DNA of 35,874 nucleotides. It comes from Campylobacterales bacterium. GTDB taxonomy: Bacteria > Campylobacterota > Campylobacteria > Campylobacterales > QNZT01. The notes under the pieces were generated by a model. It saw nothing but the letters and a program-made list of their open reading frames with translations. It searched no databases and was not told the DNA's origin. Positions within the stretch are counted from its first letter, which is position 1, and each line of letters starts with the position of its first letter. Positions 1-10,944 of the stretch are shown piece by piece. The position numbers and the translations under genes were made by a program. The stretch spans positions 1 to 35,874 of the forward strand of contig JALWPY010000191.1 in assembly GCA_026994915.1 (NCBI GenBank), in the 5' to 3' direction.

Positions 1-88
1 ATTCCACGGAGTCTGAGGCGATGGCTTCCTAGCCATCTGACACTATATTTCAGGAGAAATTGTAGAGTGTCAGATTAAGTGTTAGCTA
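1..88. mobile_element. Candidate terminus of an insertion element (family not assigned)
   Basis: Non-homologous sequence begins where a response-regulator ORF is interrupted (~86-95). It contains a 10-bp inverted repeat atctgacact (35-44) / agtgtcagat (66-75). It lies at the window edge and no transposase is visible. Confidence 0.35.
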
Positions 89-193
89 GTACACTTTATG
101 AGAGACTTCAAAGCCGTGCGTTTCCAGAAATTCTGTCAGATATTTCGCTGTTGTGAAGTCATCTTCTACAGATAGAATACGTATCTTTTCCAT
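86..193 (-). pseudogene. Truncated response regulator receiver domain (35 codons, then TAG)
   Basis: Minus-strand translation from the ATG at 193: MEKIRILSVEDDFTTAKYLTEFLETHGFEVSHKVY*. This is a typical receiver beta1-alpha1 start (ILSVEDD) that stops abruptly next to unrelated sequence. Confidence 0.7.
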
Positions 194-469
194 CTTAACT
201 GCTCCCGATTACTCAGATTCCTAAGATTTTACTTTTTTTTTACTTAGAATGAGAGTGTATCATTTTGGTTCTGATACCGATACTCCTCCATGTTATAAAA
301 ATTCATCAAGAGTCTCCAGAAAACATTCCGTATTCGGTATCAGAGTTCTGCTTTGGGAGAGCGCACCGGCATGGCAGACTAAAAGAGCTAACAGATAATT
401 TAACTCTTTTGATTGTAATATGCAGGACCGTTGCCGCAAAATTTGTCTGTGAAAGGTGGTATAGCTGTG

Positions 470-2131
470 ATGTCGCGCTTTCAGATGCTCTCTTCCCTCT
501 TTCTTTTCGTATCGTTTTTTATCGCGACAGAGATATAGGCCGCTGCTTCAGAAGATAAAAGTATTCGCATGTGTGTCGATCCTGACTGGATGCCTTTTGA
601 ACATATCGGAAAATATGGCAACTATGAGGGGATCATCGCAGACTATATGGCACTCTTTTCAAAAAAGACGGGTATCCCTTTTGAATTGGTTCCGACAAAA
701 GATTACCACCAGAGCCGTCTCTTTCTGAAAAATGGAAAGTGCGATATCATCGCGGCAGAACAGGCGACAAAAGAGATACGCAAAGTGTTTCTGGTGACCC
801 AGCCATATTTCTTCTCACCGCGTGCTTTCGTGACGGATACAGATGCGAGACTGGTGCTCGATTTTTCTCAGATCGCCCACTCCGGAAAGGTCGGGGTGTT
901 GAAGGACTCCCCTGCGCAGGTGATCCTGCCACAACTCTATCCGGGTATCGATCTGCAGGTACTGGATAACGGCGATGCAGGAGTGCGTCGTGTCGCGTCC
1001 GGTGATCTGGTCGCATTTGTCAATATCCTCCCTGCGCTGGTCTACTCGCTTCAGAAACAGGGACTGACCAATGTCAAAATCTCCGGTACGCTTCCCTCTA
1101 AGGTAGCGCTTTCAGTACTGATCAATCCCTCCAGACCCGAACTGCTCCCGTTGCTCAACGATGCCATCGACCATATTACCCAGAGTGAGAGACAGAAGAT
1201 TCTGAGCAAATGGGTACAGGTGAAGTATGAAAAGGGGGTCGATTATTCATTGCTCTGGAAGCTTTCGGCACTTTTTGGTGTGATCATACTGCTGCTGGGA
1301 CTTCGCTACTATCATCTCAGCAGACTCAGGAGCAAACTCGAAGCGATGCATGAGAGATTGTCGGCACAGATGATGCAGGAGATCCAGAAAAACCAGCAGC
1401 ATCAGTTGATGATCTTACAACAGAACCGCCTTGCGCAAAAGGGGGAGATGATCAGTATGATCGCCCACCAGTGGCGACAGCCTCTCAATACGCTCTCCAT
1501 ACTGACGCAGAACTTTCTGATCAAGCTTCGCTCCGGCAATGCCGATGAAGCATCGATCGAAGATTTCAGTACTACTTCACGCCGGCTGATACGGCAGATG
1601 TCAGAGACGATCGACGACTTTCGTAATTTCTTCAAAAGTGACAAAGAGCGCCGCAGGTTCAGTGTCAACGATGTGACAGCACATGCCTTGTCGATTCTCA
1701 AACCGCTTCTCGATGACAATGGCATTAGCGTTGTTGTCACCGAGAAGGATCGTTGCATGAGTGAGGGCTTCCCCAACGAGCTTGGACAAGCGATCATCAA
1801 TATCCTCAACAACGCGCAAGATGCATTGATCGAAAACGAGGTTGCGGAGAAAGAGATTAGGCTACGGATCGAAAAAATGGGCAGAGAGGTAGTGATTGAA
1901 ATCTGTGACAATGCAGGAGGCATCGATGAAGAGATACTCCCGCAGATATTTGATCCATACTTCTCGACCAAATCACAGCGTCATGGGACGGGTCTGGGAC
2001 TCTATATGAGTCGCATGATTATCGAAGAGCATATGGGCGGCAGGCTGGAGGTCTCTAATGGTGAGAAGGGGGCATGTTTTCGTATTGTGTTGCCCCGGGT
2101 GCTTCCCGCAGGCAACGGGAAGCCGGAGTGA
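470..2131 (+). pseudogene. Sensor histidine kinase with periplasmic SBP_bac_3-like domain; in-frame TAG (536-538) in the signal peptide
   Basis: ATG 470 is in frame with the 569-2131 ORF: MSRFQMLSSLFLFVSFFIATEI*AAASEDKSIRMCVDPDWMPFEH... The body has an SBP3-like domain, one TM (LLWKLSALFGVIILLLGLRYY), an H-box (MIAHQWRQPL) and HATPase motifs (NILNNAQDAL, DNAGGI, GTGLGLYMS). Confidence 0.75.
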
Positions 2132-2133
2132 TG

Positions 2134-3582
<1,449 letters not shown>

Positions 3583-4947
3583 TTACGCCTTTGTTTTGAG
3601 GATGTTTTCCAGGCTCAGTGAACCGTCAAAGAGTGTCTGTTCGTCGAATGCTTTGGCGACAAACTGTGCGCCGATGGGCAGGCCTTCACTGCTCTTGCCG
3701 ACAGGAAGGGAGAGGGCGGGGAGTCCCGCGAGGTTGACCGCGATCGTGTAGATATCACTGAGGTACATCTCGAGCGGATCTTTTTTACTGCCAAACGCAA
3801 ATGCCGGGGTCGGAGCGACCGGCATGAAGATCAGGTCGGCCTCTTCGAAGATCTCTTCGTACTGCGCTTTGATCAGATGTCTCGCTTTCTGTGCACGGAT
3901 ATAATAGGCGTCGTAATATCCGGAGCTGAGGACGAAGGTCCCCAGCAGGATACGCCGCTTCACCTCTTCGCCGAAGCCCTGAGATCGGGTTTTGAGATAC
4001 ATCTCTTTGAGCGAATCGGCTTCGGCGCGGTTGCCGTAACGTACGCCGTCATAGCGGCTGAGGTTGGTGCTCGCTTCCGCTGTCGCAACGATATAGTAGG
4101 TGGCGACATCATATTTGGAGTTGATCATGTTTTTATGGATGATTGTATGGCCGGCATCTTCGAGGGCTTTGATCGCCTCTTCGGTCGCTTTGCGCACTTC
4201 GTCGCCCGCCTCTTCCATGTAGTTGTCGATGACGGCGATGGTGAGTTTACGGTCAGGGTCGATTTTGTCGCTCACCTTTTCATGCGGCATATCGACACTG
4301 GTGGAGTCTTTGGGTTCATGCCCTGCAATGATGTCGTAGAGGATCGCCGCATCTTCGACATTTTGGGTGATCGGTCCGATCTGATCCAGTGAACTGGAGT
4401 AGGCGCCCAGACCGTAACGGCTCACTTTGCCGTAGGTCGGTTTCATCCCCACACAGCCGCAGAATGCCGCCGGCTGACGGATACTTCCGCCCGTGTCGCT
4501 TCCCAGTGCAGCGATCGCGATACCCGCCGCAACTGCCGCCGCGCTGCCGCCGCTGCTGCCGCCGGGAACGCGCTCCGGATCATGCGGATTGCGTGTCTTG
4601 CCGTAGAAGGAGGTTTCGGTGGAGCTTCCCATTGCAAATTCGTCCATGTTGGTGCGCCCGAAAGGGCTGAGGCCGCTGGCAAGCAGCTTCTCTATGACAG
4701 TCGCATTGTAGGGTGCGACGTACCCCTGGAGGATGTTGGAGCATGCCGTGATGTTCCACCCTTTGACCTGGATATTGTCTTTGACGGCGATGGGAATTCC
4801 CTCCCCGGACTCAGCCAGATCGCTGCCGGTGAGTTGCTCGACATAGGCGCCGATCTCTTTTTTGGCTTCGATATTTTCTCTGAGTTCTTTTTTGAGTGCT
4901 GCGACTTCCTCTTTGGGAAGTGCGAGTGCTTCTTTGAGTGTGATCAA
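3583..4947 (-). CDS. gatA: Aspartyl/glutamyl-tRNA(Asn/Gln) amidotransferase subunit A
   Basis: 454 aa with the amidase signature [16 protein letters not shown]...[13 protein letters not shown]. It lies 3 bp upstream of guaB. Confidence 0.96.
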   Translation of the reverse strand: MITLKEALALPKEEVAALKKELRENIEAKKEIGAYVEQLTGSDLAESGEGIPIAVKDNIQVKGWNITACSNILQGYVAPYNATVIEKLLASGLSPFGRTNMDEFAMGSSTETSFYGKTRNPHDPERVPGGSSGGSAAAVAAGIAIAALGSDTGGSIRQPAAFCGCVGMKPTYGKVSRYGLGAYSSSLDQIGPITQNVEDAAILYDIIAGHEPKDSTSVDMPHEKVSDKIDPDRKLTIAVIDNYMEEAGDEVRKATEEAIKALEDAGHTIIHKNMINSKYDVATYYIVATAEASTNLSRYDGVRYGNRAEADSLKEMYLKTRSQGFGEEVKRRILLGTFVLSSGYYDAYYIRAQKARHLIKAQYEEIFEEADLIFMPVAPTPAFAFGSKKDPLEMYLSDIYTIAVNLAGLPALSLPVGKSSEGLPIGAQFVAKAFDEQTLFDGSLSLENILKTKA

Positions 4948-5041
4948 AACTGTCCCCTGTATCTAAATTTGAGACATTTTAGCGAAATGTTGGTTAGAGG
5001 TTGAAGATAGCCCACCATACCGATCTATCAGGGAGGATGGA

Positions 5042-6316
5042 TCATATCTGCATGTTGAATTTTTCGGTATGTTTTTGTGTGTGGCGATAGAGATAGATCG
5101 CATAGATGAGATGGTACAAAAGCCAGCCGAATGAGAGCATGACAAGTATGCCGGAAACTCTGAAGAGCGGTGGAAAGAGGAGGCCTCCCAGAAGTGTTAC
5201 AAAAAGCAGACTATGGAGATAGAAGTGGACTTTGACACGTTTGGGATGGATGATGTCATGCATCATCGGAGCCATCATATAGCCCTGGTTCGAGAGGTGA
5301 AACCAGGTCAGAAAAGGCACGATCTTGTAGACCATCGCCAGAACGATACTCAGTGCAAAGAGCGTAAATGCGAGATAACTCAGCGGATGGAGTGCCGGTG
5401 AGGGGATGAGCAGATCGAATAGCATGAGCAGCATCGTGACGATCAGCATGGCCATACCAAAACGCCAGAACCACACTGTTGCGTCCGAAGTGGGACGTTT
5501 GCGTCTCTGCAGCCGTAAAAGAGTTGTGCCGGCATAGAGTATGAAGAGCAGTGCCAGAGTGCCATCCACAGCAGTGGCCGGGATGCCCGAAAAGAGCAAC
5601 ACCGTTTTAATGATCAACAATGTCACGATCGCGAAGGTCAGGTAGCGCAGCATCCATTCGGGGTAGGGCGGTGTTACATAAAACATCTCGACCACCTGAA
5701 AGGAGATCGAGACGATCAGCAGTGTGATCCAGCCAAAAAGTCCGAATGTGTAGTGCACCGCTTTGGCCTCCATGTACTCTGTACCGGTGTGCAGACCTCC
5801 CAGTGCCGTGAGCATGTAGAGTCCCAGCAGGAGTGTGATGCCAAAGGAGAAAAGAGCGAGCTGCATGCCGCGGGAAGAGGCGGAGTGGCCAGGAAGTCGG
5901 ATGAGATGGTAGAGCATCAGTATGACGGCATAGAGAAGGGCGGCACCCAGCAGGAGGGCCGAGAGGAGATAGAGTCTGTACGTCGCAGTGTAAAAAGCAG
6001 CGATCAGGATAAGCACGCCCGCTGTAAAGGTCAGATGGACGAAGGTCGCCTTACGGGTGGGGGAGGGCAGGACCACGCCTGCGATGACCGGCAGCATCTG
6101 AAAGAGCGCACCCAGTATGAAGGATGCCATCACTCCCAGGGCAAAGAGATGGGTTGTGATACGGGCTGCGCTTGTAGCGGGATCGAAGATCTCGCCGCCG
6201 TAAAGCAGCAGCATACTTCCAGCCGCGATGCCGAAAAGGGTTGCTGTAACGAAAAAACGCAATACCACGGAGAGTGGCGGTGCCTGTTCGAGAGAGAGTC
6301 CGTTCTGGTTAAACAT
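5042..6316 (-). CDS. Multi-TM membrane protein, NnrS / heme-copper-oxidase-subunit-I-like
   Basis: ~12 hydrophobic segments with conserved His, e.g. ITTHLFALGVMASFILGALFQMLPVIAGV. ATG at 6316 overlaps the upstream DUF2249 gene. Confidence 0.6.
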   Translation of the reverse strand: MFNQNGLSLEQAPPLSVVLRFFVTATLFGIAAGSMLLLYGGEIFDPATSAARITTHLFALGVMASFILGALFQMLPVIAGVVLPSPTRKATFVHLTFTAGVLILIAAFYTATYRLYLLSALLLGAALLYAVILMLYHLIRLPGHSASSRGMQLALFSFGITLLLGLYMLTALGGLHTGTEYMEAKAVHYTFGLFGWITLLIVSISFQVVEMFYVTPPYPEWMLRYLTFAIVTLLIIKTVLLFSGIPATAVDGTLALLFILYAGTTLLRLQRRKRPTSDATVWFWRFGMAMLIVTMLLMLFDLLIPSPALHPLSYLAFTLFALSIVLAMVYKIVPFLTWFHLSNQGYMMAPMMHDIIHPKRVKVHFYLHSLLFVTLLGGLLFPPLFRVSGILVMLSFGWLLYHLIYAIYLYRHTQKHTEKFNMQI

Positions 6317-6578
6317 GAAGCAGTGTCTCCAGATCTGTTTCGGGAGAGGGGGTGATGAGGATATGCCAGATCCCATCTTCTGCCTCTCTGCTCAGAGTAT
6401 AGAAACCGTTGTTTTGTGCTATCTCCAGCAGCGGGAGAGGATTTTTGCGGTGACGCATGTAGAGGTAAGTATCCGCATCGAGTCTTTTCAGATGGTCAAT
6501 GGCCATCTCGAGCGGTTTGGGATGTTCCAGCTCCGTCGCGTCGAAAAAGATCTCTTTGGGGCACCTCCTGGTGGACAT
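6309..6578 (-). CDS. DUF2249 domain-containing protein
   Basis: 89 aa; pattern DATELEHPKPLEMAIDHLKRLDADTYLYMRHRKNPLPLLEIAQNNGF. Confidence 0.7.
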   Translation of the reverse strand: MSTRRCPKEIFFDATELEHPKPLEMAIDHLKRLDADTYLYMRHRKNPLPLLEIAQNNGFYTLSREAEDGIWHILITPSPETDLETLLHV

Positions 6579-6579
6579 G

Positions 6580-7020
6580 TCAGGCTCCGTGCTTTTTCAT
6601 CTCTCCCACCGTTGCCTCTTTTTTCTCGGGAGGGATGACCCGGTCACACATGGCGTAGAGCATCTGCTCCTCTTTCATGTTGTGTTGCTGCAGGAGGATC
6701 ATCATCGATTCTGCGATGGAGAGAAAGGCATCTTTGTCACGTTTTTCAACCGCTTCTGCCAGCCGTCCGATCAGACCGCGCATCTGCTCGTGTTCGTAGC
6801 GCATGACATTGGTAGGGCCTTCCGTTGAGCCAGTGATCTCTTCGAAGGTTGGAAAGAGAATCTCCTCCTCTTTGGCGAAGTGTTCGAGTGTATCTTCTGC
6901 AAATGCGACAAATTTCTCTTCCGCACTTTCAAAGTCACCTTCGATGATCGCTTTTTCTGCATCGGCGAAGAGTTGATCGCAAGCGCGGTGCTCTCCTTTC
7001 ATATAGTTTGAGATTATCAT
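6580..7020 (-). CDS. Hemerythrin (HHE) domain-containing protein
   Basis: 146 aa; MKGEHRACDQLFADAE...FAEDTLEHFAKEEEILFPTFE...MRYEHEQMRGLI...QQHNMKEEQMLY matches HHE iron-ligand spacing. Confidence 0.85.
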   Translation of the reverse strand: MIISNYMKGEHRACDQLFADAEKAIIEGDFESAEEKFVAFAEDTLEHFAKEEEILFPTFEEITGSTEGPTNVMRYEHEQMRGLIGRLAEAVEKRDKDAFLSIAESMMILLQQHNMKEEQMLYAMCDRVIPPEKKEATVGEMKKHGA

Positions 7021-7084
7021 CGTACTCCTCCTTCTTTACTTTCATGGTTTAAAATAAAGTATAACAAAAACTTCTCAAAATAGA

Positions 7085-7098
7085 TTGATTTATATCAA
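7085..7098. promoter_or_regulatory. FNR/CRP-family binding site TTGATTTATATCAA
   Basis: Perfect TTGAT-N4-ATCAA palindrome. A minus-strand -10-like TATACT (7058-7063) places the box near -41 of the hemerythrin operon promoter. Confidence 0.7.
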
Positions 7099-7174
7099 TG
7101 TAACCGGTTACTTCTTCAGAAACAGCGGGATATGCCGATATAGGATCAGGGACTCTCCCAAAAAGGAGCATCAA

Positions 7175-7753
7175 ATGCAAATAGCACAATCTACCATGAA
7201 TCTGCAGTACAGAGCGCTGGATTTCAGTATCAGCAAGAGTGTCGGGCACGACGGGGATGGTATGGCAACAGAGTCGATGTCACTCAATGTCCGCTATATG
7301 GAGTTTACGTTCCAGAGCAGTGAATTTATGCAAAAAAACAGCGATGCCCAGAGTGCGCTCTTTCATATGATCGATCATAACGACGAGATGAAAGATTTTC
7401 TGATGGGGATTGAAACGGAGGGGAAACTCTCACTCAAAGATCTGGGATATGAGGGCAAGCCGATTTTGAAACTGAGTCCCGAAGAGGCGACCACTCTGAT
7501 CTCCGACGGAGGCTTCTTCTCTGTAGAAAATACCGCCAGGCGCGGGGCGGACTTTGTTCTCTCCGGTGCCGGTGACGATCTCGACATGCTCAAAGCGGGG
7601 CGTGAGGGTATCGTCAGAGGTTTTGAAGAGGCAGAGAAACTGTGGGGTGGCAAGCTGCCCGATATCGCCTACGAGACACAGAAACGCACACTCGAGTTGA
7701 TCGATGAAAAGATCCAGAGTCTGGGTGCCAACGCACTCGACCTCGCAGCATAG
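7175..7753 (+). CDS. Conserved hypothetical protein (DUF5610-like / 'hydrogenase-4 component G'-annotated type)
   Basis: ATG 7175 with AAAAGGAGC ribosome-binding site. Region GADFVLSGAGDDLDMLKAGREGIVRGFEEAEKLWGGKLPDIAYETQKRTLELIDEKI resembles that family from memory. Confidence 0.55.
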   Translation: MQIAQSTMNLQYRALDFSISKSVGHDGDGMATESMSLNVRYMEFTFQSSEFMQKNSDAQSALFHMIDHNDEMKDFLMGIETEGKLSLKDLGYEGKPILKLSPEEATTLISDGGFFSVENTARRGADFVLSGAGDDLDMLKAGREGIVRGFEEAEKLWGGKLPDIAYETQKRTLELIDEKIQSLGANALDLAA

Positions 7754-7762
7754 GAGGATCCG

Positions 7763-7957
7763 ATGACTATCATGCCAAACAGCAACGCAATCGCTACACA
7801 GCTTATTAACAGTGATACCACGACACGACAGATGACGACCGATCCCGTTCATGCCGTACCTCAGAGTATGATGGAGGAGAAGACGGTAGAAGCCAATGTG
7901 GCCGCCATCAAAACCATCGACGAGATGCACGGGAGTCTGCTCGATATCAAGGGGTGA
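7763..7957 (+). CDS. Small protein with flagellar rod/hook-like C-terminal motif
   Basis: 64 aa, 9 bp after the preceding gene; C-terminus VEANVAAIKTIDEMHGSLLDIKG. Confidence 0.5.
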   Translation: MTIMPNSNAIATQLINSDTTTRQMTTDPVHAVPQSMMEEKTVEANVAAIKTIDEMHGSLLDIKG

Positions 7958-7980
7958 GCAGCGCTCCCCTCTCTTCAGGA

Positions 7981-9231
7981 TCAGAGTACTTCGATCTCTA
8001 CTGCCCTCTCACCGCTTTTCAACGTAAATGATGCTCTGTTATCCGACTCCAGTTTCAACTGGAGCGTATTTTGGTCCAGATATTTTACACGTACATCTGC
8101 AGGGAAGCGCAGATCGCCCAGTGTATCGTGTCTGTTTTGGGGCGGGAAGTAGAGGATATAGGTGGTATGAGGTTTGATGGTGATCTTCCCGTTCATCTTT
8201 TTAATGACAAATGCGGGCTGCTTGAGTTTTCGGGTGTGAAATTGCCAGCGTTTGATGACCTCTTTTCCATGGCTTTTGTAGTGCAGAACGACACGGTAGG
8301 TGGTATCGTAAGCGAGTCTGGTCAGAGGCAGCAGTGCATACTGTCCCGGTTTCATGAGATGGTTCGAGTCGTTTTTGTCGTAGAGGATTTTCGATTTAAT
8401 CTCTTTGCCAGAGGGATCGAAAAGTGAGATGGAGCGTACCTGCGCCTCTTTGATGTAGTAGTCGTTGAACTGGATGGTAATCGGAAAACCGCTGACATCG
8501 TAATCGGGAAGAGGGTCCGGTGTCTCGTTGTAAAAGACAGGCGGGACATCACTCTGGCCGTCGTAGGGATAGACGACGATCGGTTTGGAAGCGATCTTCT
8601 GAGCACTGAGAATCGCCAGCAGTCGCCGCTCTTCGATGCGATGTTGCGGATCGACACAGATTTTGTAGGCGTATCGGTTGGGCCCGCTGTAGCTTTCAGC
8701 ACTGCAGGCTTCGTTGAGTGCATGCACGCCCATGTCGAAAACGAAAGCATTGTACGCAGTATCTTTCGGATTCTGCGCCACACCGATGCCGATCTCATCG
8801 CTGATAAAGTCGAGAAAGCCGAATCGATGGTAGATAGCGGAGAAGAGATTGTCGATGGCATCTTTGTAATCGATACTGTTGTTGGTGACGTTTTCTGTCA
8901 GCATAGGGACTCTGTAGCCGGCATGTATCGCTCTTTCATGAGGCATCTTTCCGGTAAATCCCGGCTTTCCTGATTTTTCGTAATGTCCTGTTTCATGATT
9001 GGTGATGAGGCAGGAGGCATGGTTTTTGGCCGCTTTGGTGAGGATGTCGCTGGTGCTGTAGGCAGCCATACCGGCATTTTGACGCAGGGTGTTGAGGTAC
9101 TTCAGTGCCATCGTCTCTTCGTAAGCGGTATCCATCACAGGTGGTTTGATCTGAAATGTCCTGGATGCAGGGGGCAGCCAGATGGCGTAGAGATCGATCA
9201 CAACTATGATGGCATAGAGCAGATAACGCAT
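7981..9231 (-). CDS. CAP/SCP-domain (PR-1-like) exported protein
   Basis: From MRYLLYAIIVVIDLYAIWLPP: TMALKYLNTLRQNAGMAAYSTSDILTKAAKNHASCLITNHETGHYEKSG...RAIHAGYR...TENVT shows CAP-domain organisation. Confidence 0.75.
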   Translation of the reverse strand: MRYLLYAIIVVIDLYAIWLPPASRTFQIKPPVMDTAYEETMALKYLNTLRQNAGMAAYSTSDILTKAAKNHASCLITNHETGHYEKSGKPGFTGKMPHERAIHAGYRVPMLTENVTNNSIDYKDAIDNLFSAIYHRFGFLDFISDEIGIGVAQNPKDTAYNAFVFDMGVHALNEACSAESYSGPNRYAYKICVDPQHRIEERRLLAILSAQKIASKPIVVYPYDGQSDVPPVFYNETPDPLPDYDVSGFPITIQFNDYYIKEAQVRSISLFDPSGKEIKSKILYDKNDSNHLMKPGQYALLPLTRLAYDTTYRVVLHYKSHGKEVIKRWQFHTRKLKQPAFVIKKMNGKITIKPHTTYILYFPPQNRHDTLGDLRFPADVRVKYLDQNTLQLKLESDNRASFTLKSGERAVEIEVL

Positions 9232-9445
9232 AGATTCTCCTTTCGGCAGTCCGCTTTCTGGATTCATTATGACAAAAAGAGGTTCCAAAAGGCAATAAAA
9301 GGTAAAAAATAGTTGTATATATGTGTCAGAGTTACACACCTGTGACTTTTTTGTACCCTTTTGGCCACTATCTGTTCAAGTGACCGGCGGAGGTGCCGAT
9401 AAGGCCCGCTCTGTTAAGATAGTGCTAAAAATCGAGGAGTTTGCG

Positions 9446-9955
9446 ATGGTAGTCATCACCCCGATATTGATCATCCTGAATGTCATAATCTACTTTTTGA
9501 CGCAGGATCCGGTTTCGCATGTGAAGTATGGTCTCAATTTCTACTTTTTTCAGGGTGCGTGGTGGCAGCCGGTAACGTCGATGTTCATGCATGCGTCGCT
9601 CACTCATCTGGCGATGAATATGGTGGTGCTGTTTCAGTTTGGATATCTGCTGGAGAAGGAGCTCAATGCACATCTGAAGTATCTGCTGATCTATCTGGGC
9701 GGTGGGGTTGTGACGAGCCTGCTGACGATCTACTTCATGGCTTATTTCGGGCTCGATCACAACGTCGTCGGTGCTTCCGGAGCGATCAGTGTGCTTTTTG
9801 GCTGGTTCGCAAAAAAAGATCCCCATCTGCGAAAAGGGTTGATTGTTGCGATTTTGATCATCAGTTTTGTACCGCTTCTGATGGGCATACCCGTCGCATG
9901 GTATGGGCATCTGATCGGTTTCGGACTGGGGTATCTGCTGGGATTTGTACTCTAG
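9446..9955 (+). CDS. Rhomboid family intramembrane serine protease
   Basis: WWQPVTSMFMHASLTHLAMNMVVLFQFG...VVGASGAISVLFGW...YGHLIGFGLGYLLG: GASG catalytic Ser and late-TM His. Confidence 0.88.
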   Translation: MVVITPILIILNVIIYFLTQDPVSHVKYGLNFYFFQGAWWQPVTSMFMHASLTHLAMNMVVLFQFGYLLEKELNAHLKYLLIYLGGGVVTSLLTIYFMAYFGLDHNVVGASGAISVLFGWFAKKDPHLRKGLIVAILIISFVPLLMGIPVAWYGHLIGFGLGYLLGFVL

Positions 9956-9958
9956 CGA

Positions 9959-10840
9959 TCACCCTTTTTTGACGAGAAGTCCGGAGATGACGATCAGGAG
10001 GATCCCAGTGAGTGTGAAGGCATCGGGCCACGGGTCGCCCAGCAGGGCTCCGAAAAAGATGGAAAAAGGGATGACGGTATAGCTGATGATACCGATGATA
10101 CCGGCGTTGGTGGCGCTGTAGGCTTTGGTCAGCAGCCACTGTGAGAGTGTGGCGGTGATGCCGATGATCGTCAGTAGCAGCCATGTATGCAGGGTCTCTG
10201 GCATGATAAAGGGGGCGAGGATGAAGTCCAGTGTTTTCGGAGCGTAAAAAGTGCTGATGCCAAAGAGTATGAGAGGGATGAGCGTACCCGTCGTCATGAA
10301 AGAGAGTACGATCACCCTCGAATCGTAGATATGTTTGATCTTGCGTATGGTCGTGTAAGCGGCGGCTGCCAGGAAACCGCCGATCAGTCCCAGCAGATGT
10401 GGCAGGCCCACTTCCACGCCTGTCGGTTTGGTGATCAGAACGACACCGGTAAATCCCAGAAAGAGGGCAAACCATCCGAGTCTCGATAACTTTTCATGCA
10501 GGAGAAAAAAGGCGAGGATCGCGACAAAAAGCGGTGATGTCTTGTTGAGGGTGATCGCTTCACCGAGGGGAATACGGGTGATGGTATAGAAAAAAAGCAG
10601 CAGGGCACTGAAGCCGAAGATTCCCCGCCACAGCAGCAGAAGCGGCTTGCCTCCCGGCAGTCGTGCCGGTGTGTGCCTGAGTGTCAGAAAGATAAAGAGC
10701 ATGCCGAAAAGGTTACGAAAGAAGACGATCTCCAGAGCGCTCATATCTTCTCCCAGCATCTTGGCGACAGCTCCGTTGAGTGCCGACAGGAGTGCGGAAA
10801 AGAACATGAAAACGACACCTCTGTCAAATCCGTACAGCAT
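9959..10840 (-). CDS. EamA/DMT family transporter
   Basis: ~10 TM with two EamA-like halves (FFRNLFGMLFIFLTLRHTP...TGVVLITKPTG...GILLIVISGLLV). Confidence 0.85.
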   Translation of the reverse strand: MLYGFDRGVVFMFFSALLSALNGAVAKMLGEDMSALEIVFFRNLFGMLFIFLTLRHTPARLPGGKPLLLLWRGIFGFSALLLFFYTITRIPLGEAITLNKTSPLFVAILAFFLLHEKLSRLGWFALFLGFTGVVLITKPTGVEVGLPHLLGLIGGFLAAAAYTTIRKIKHIYDSRVIVLSFMTTGTLIPLILFGISTFYAPKTLDFILAPFIMPETLHTWLLLTIIGITATLSQWLLTKAYSATNAGIIGIISYTVIPFSIFFGALLGDPWPDAFTLTGILLIVISGLLVKKG

Positions 10841-10944
10841 ACCACTCCTTCTGATCAAAATCCGCTATTGTACTGTAAGTAAGTAAAAATTATTTATATA
10901 TATGTTATAATTCTTTTATATAAAAATTTTATAAGGCTAAATTG

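Noticed and set aside
265-558. 97-aa plus ORF upstream of the kinase
   Set aside because: Its 3' end overlaps the kinase leader in another frame; no recognisable protein features.
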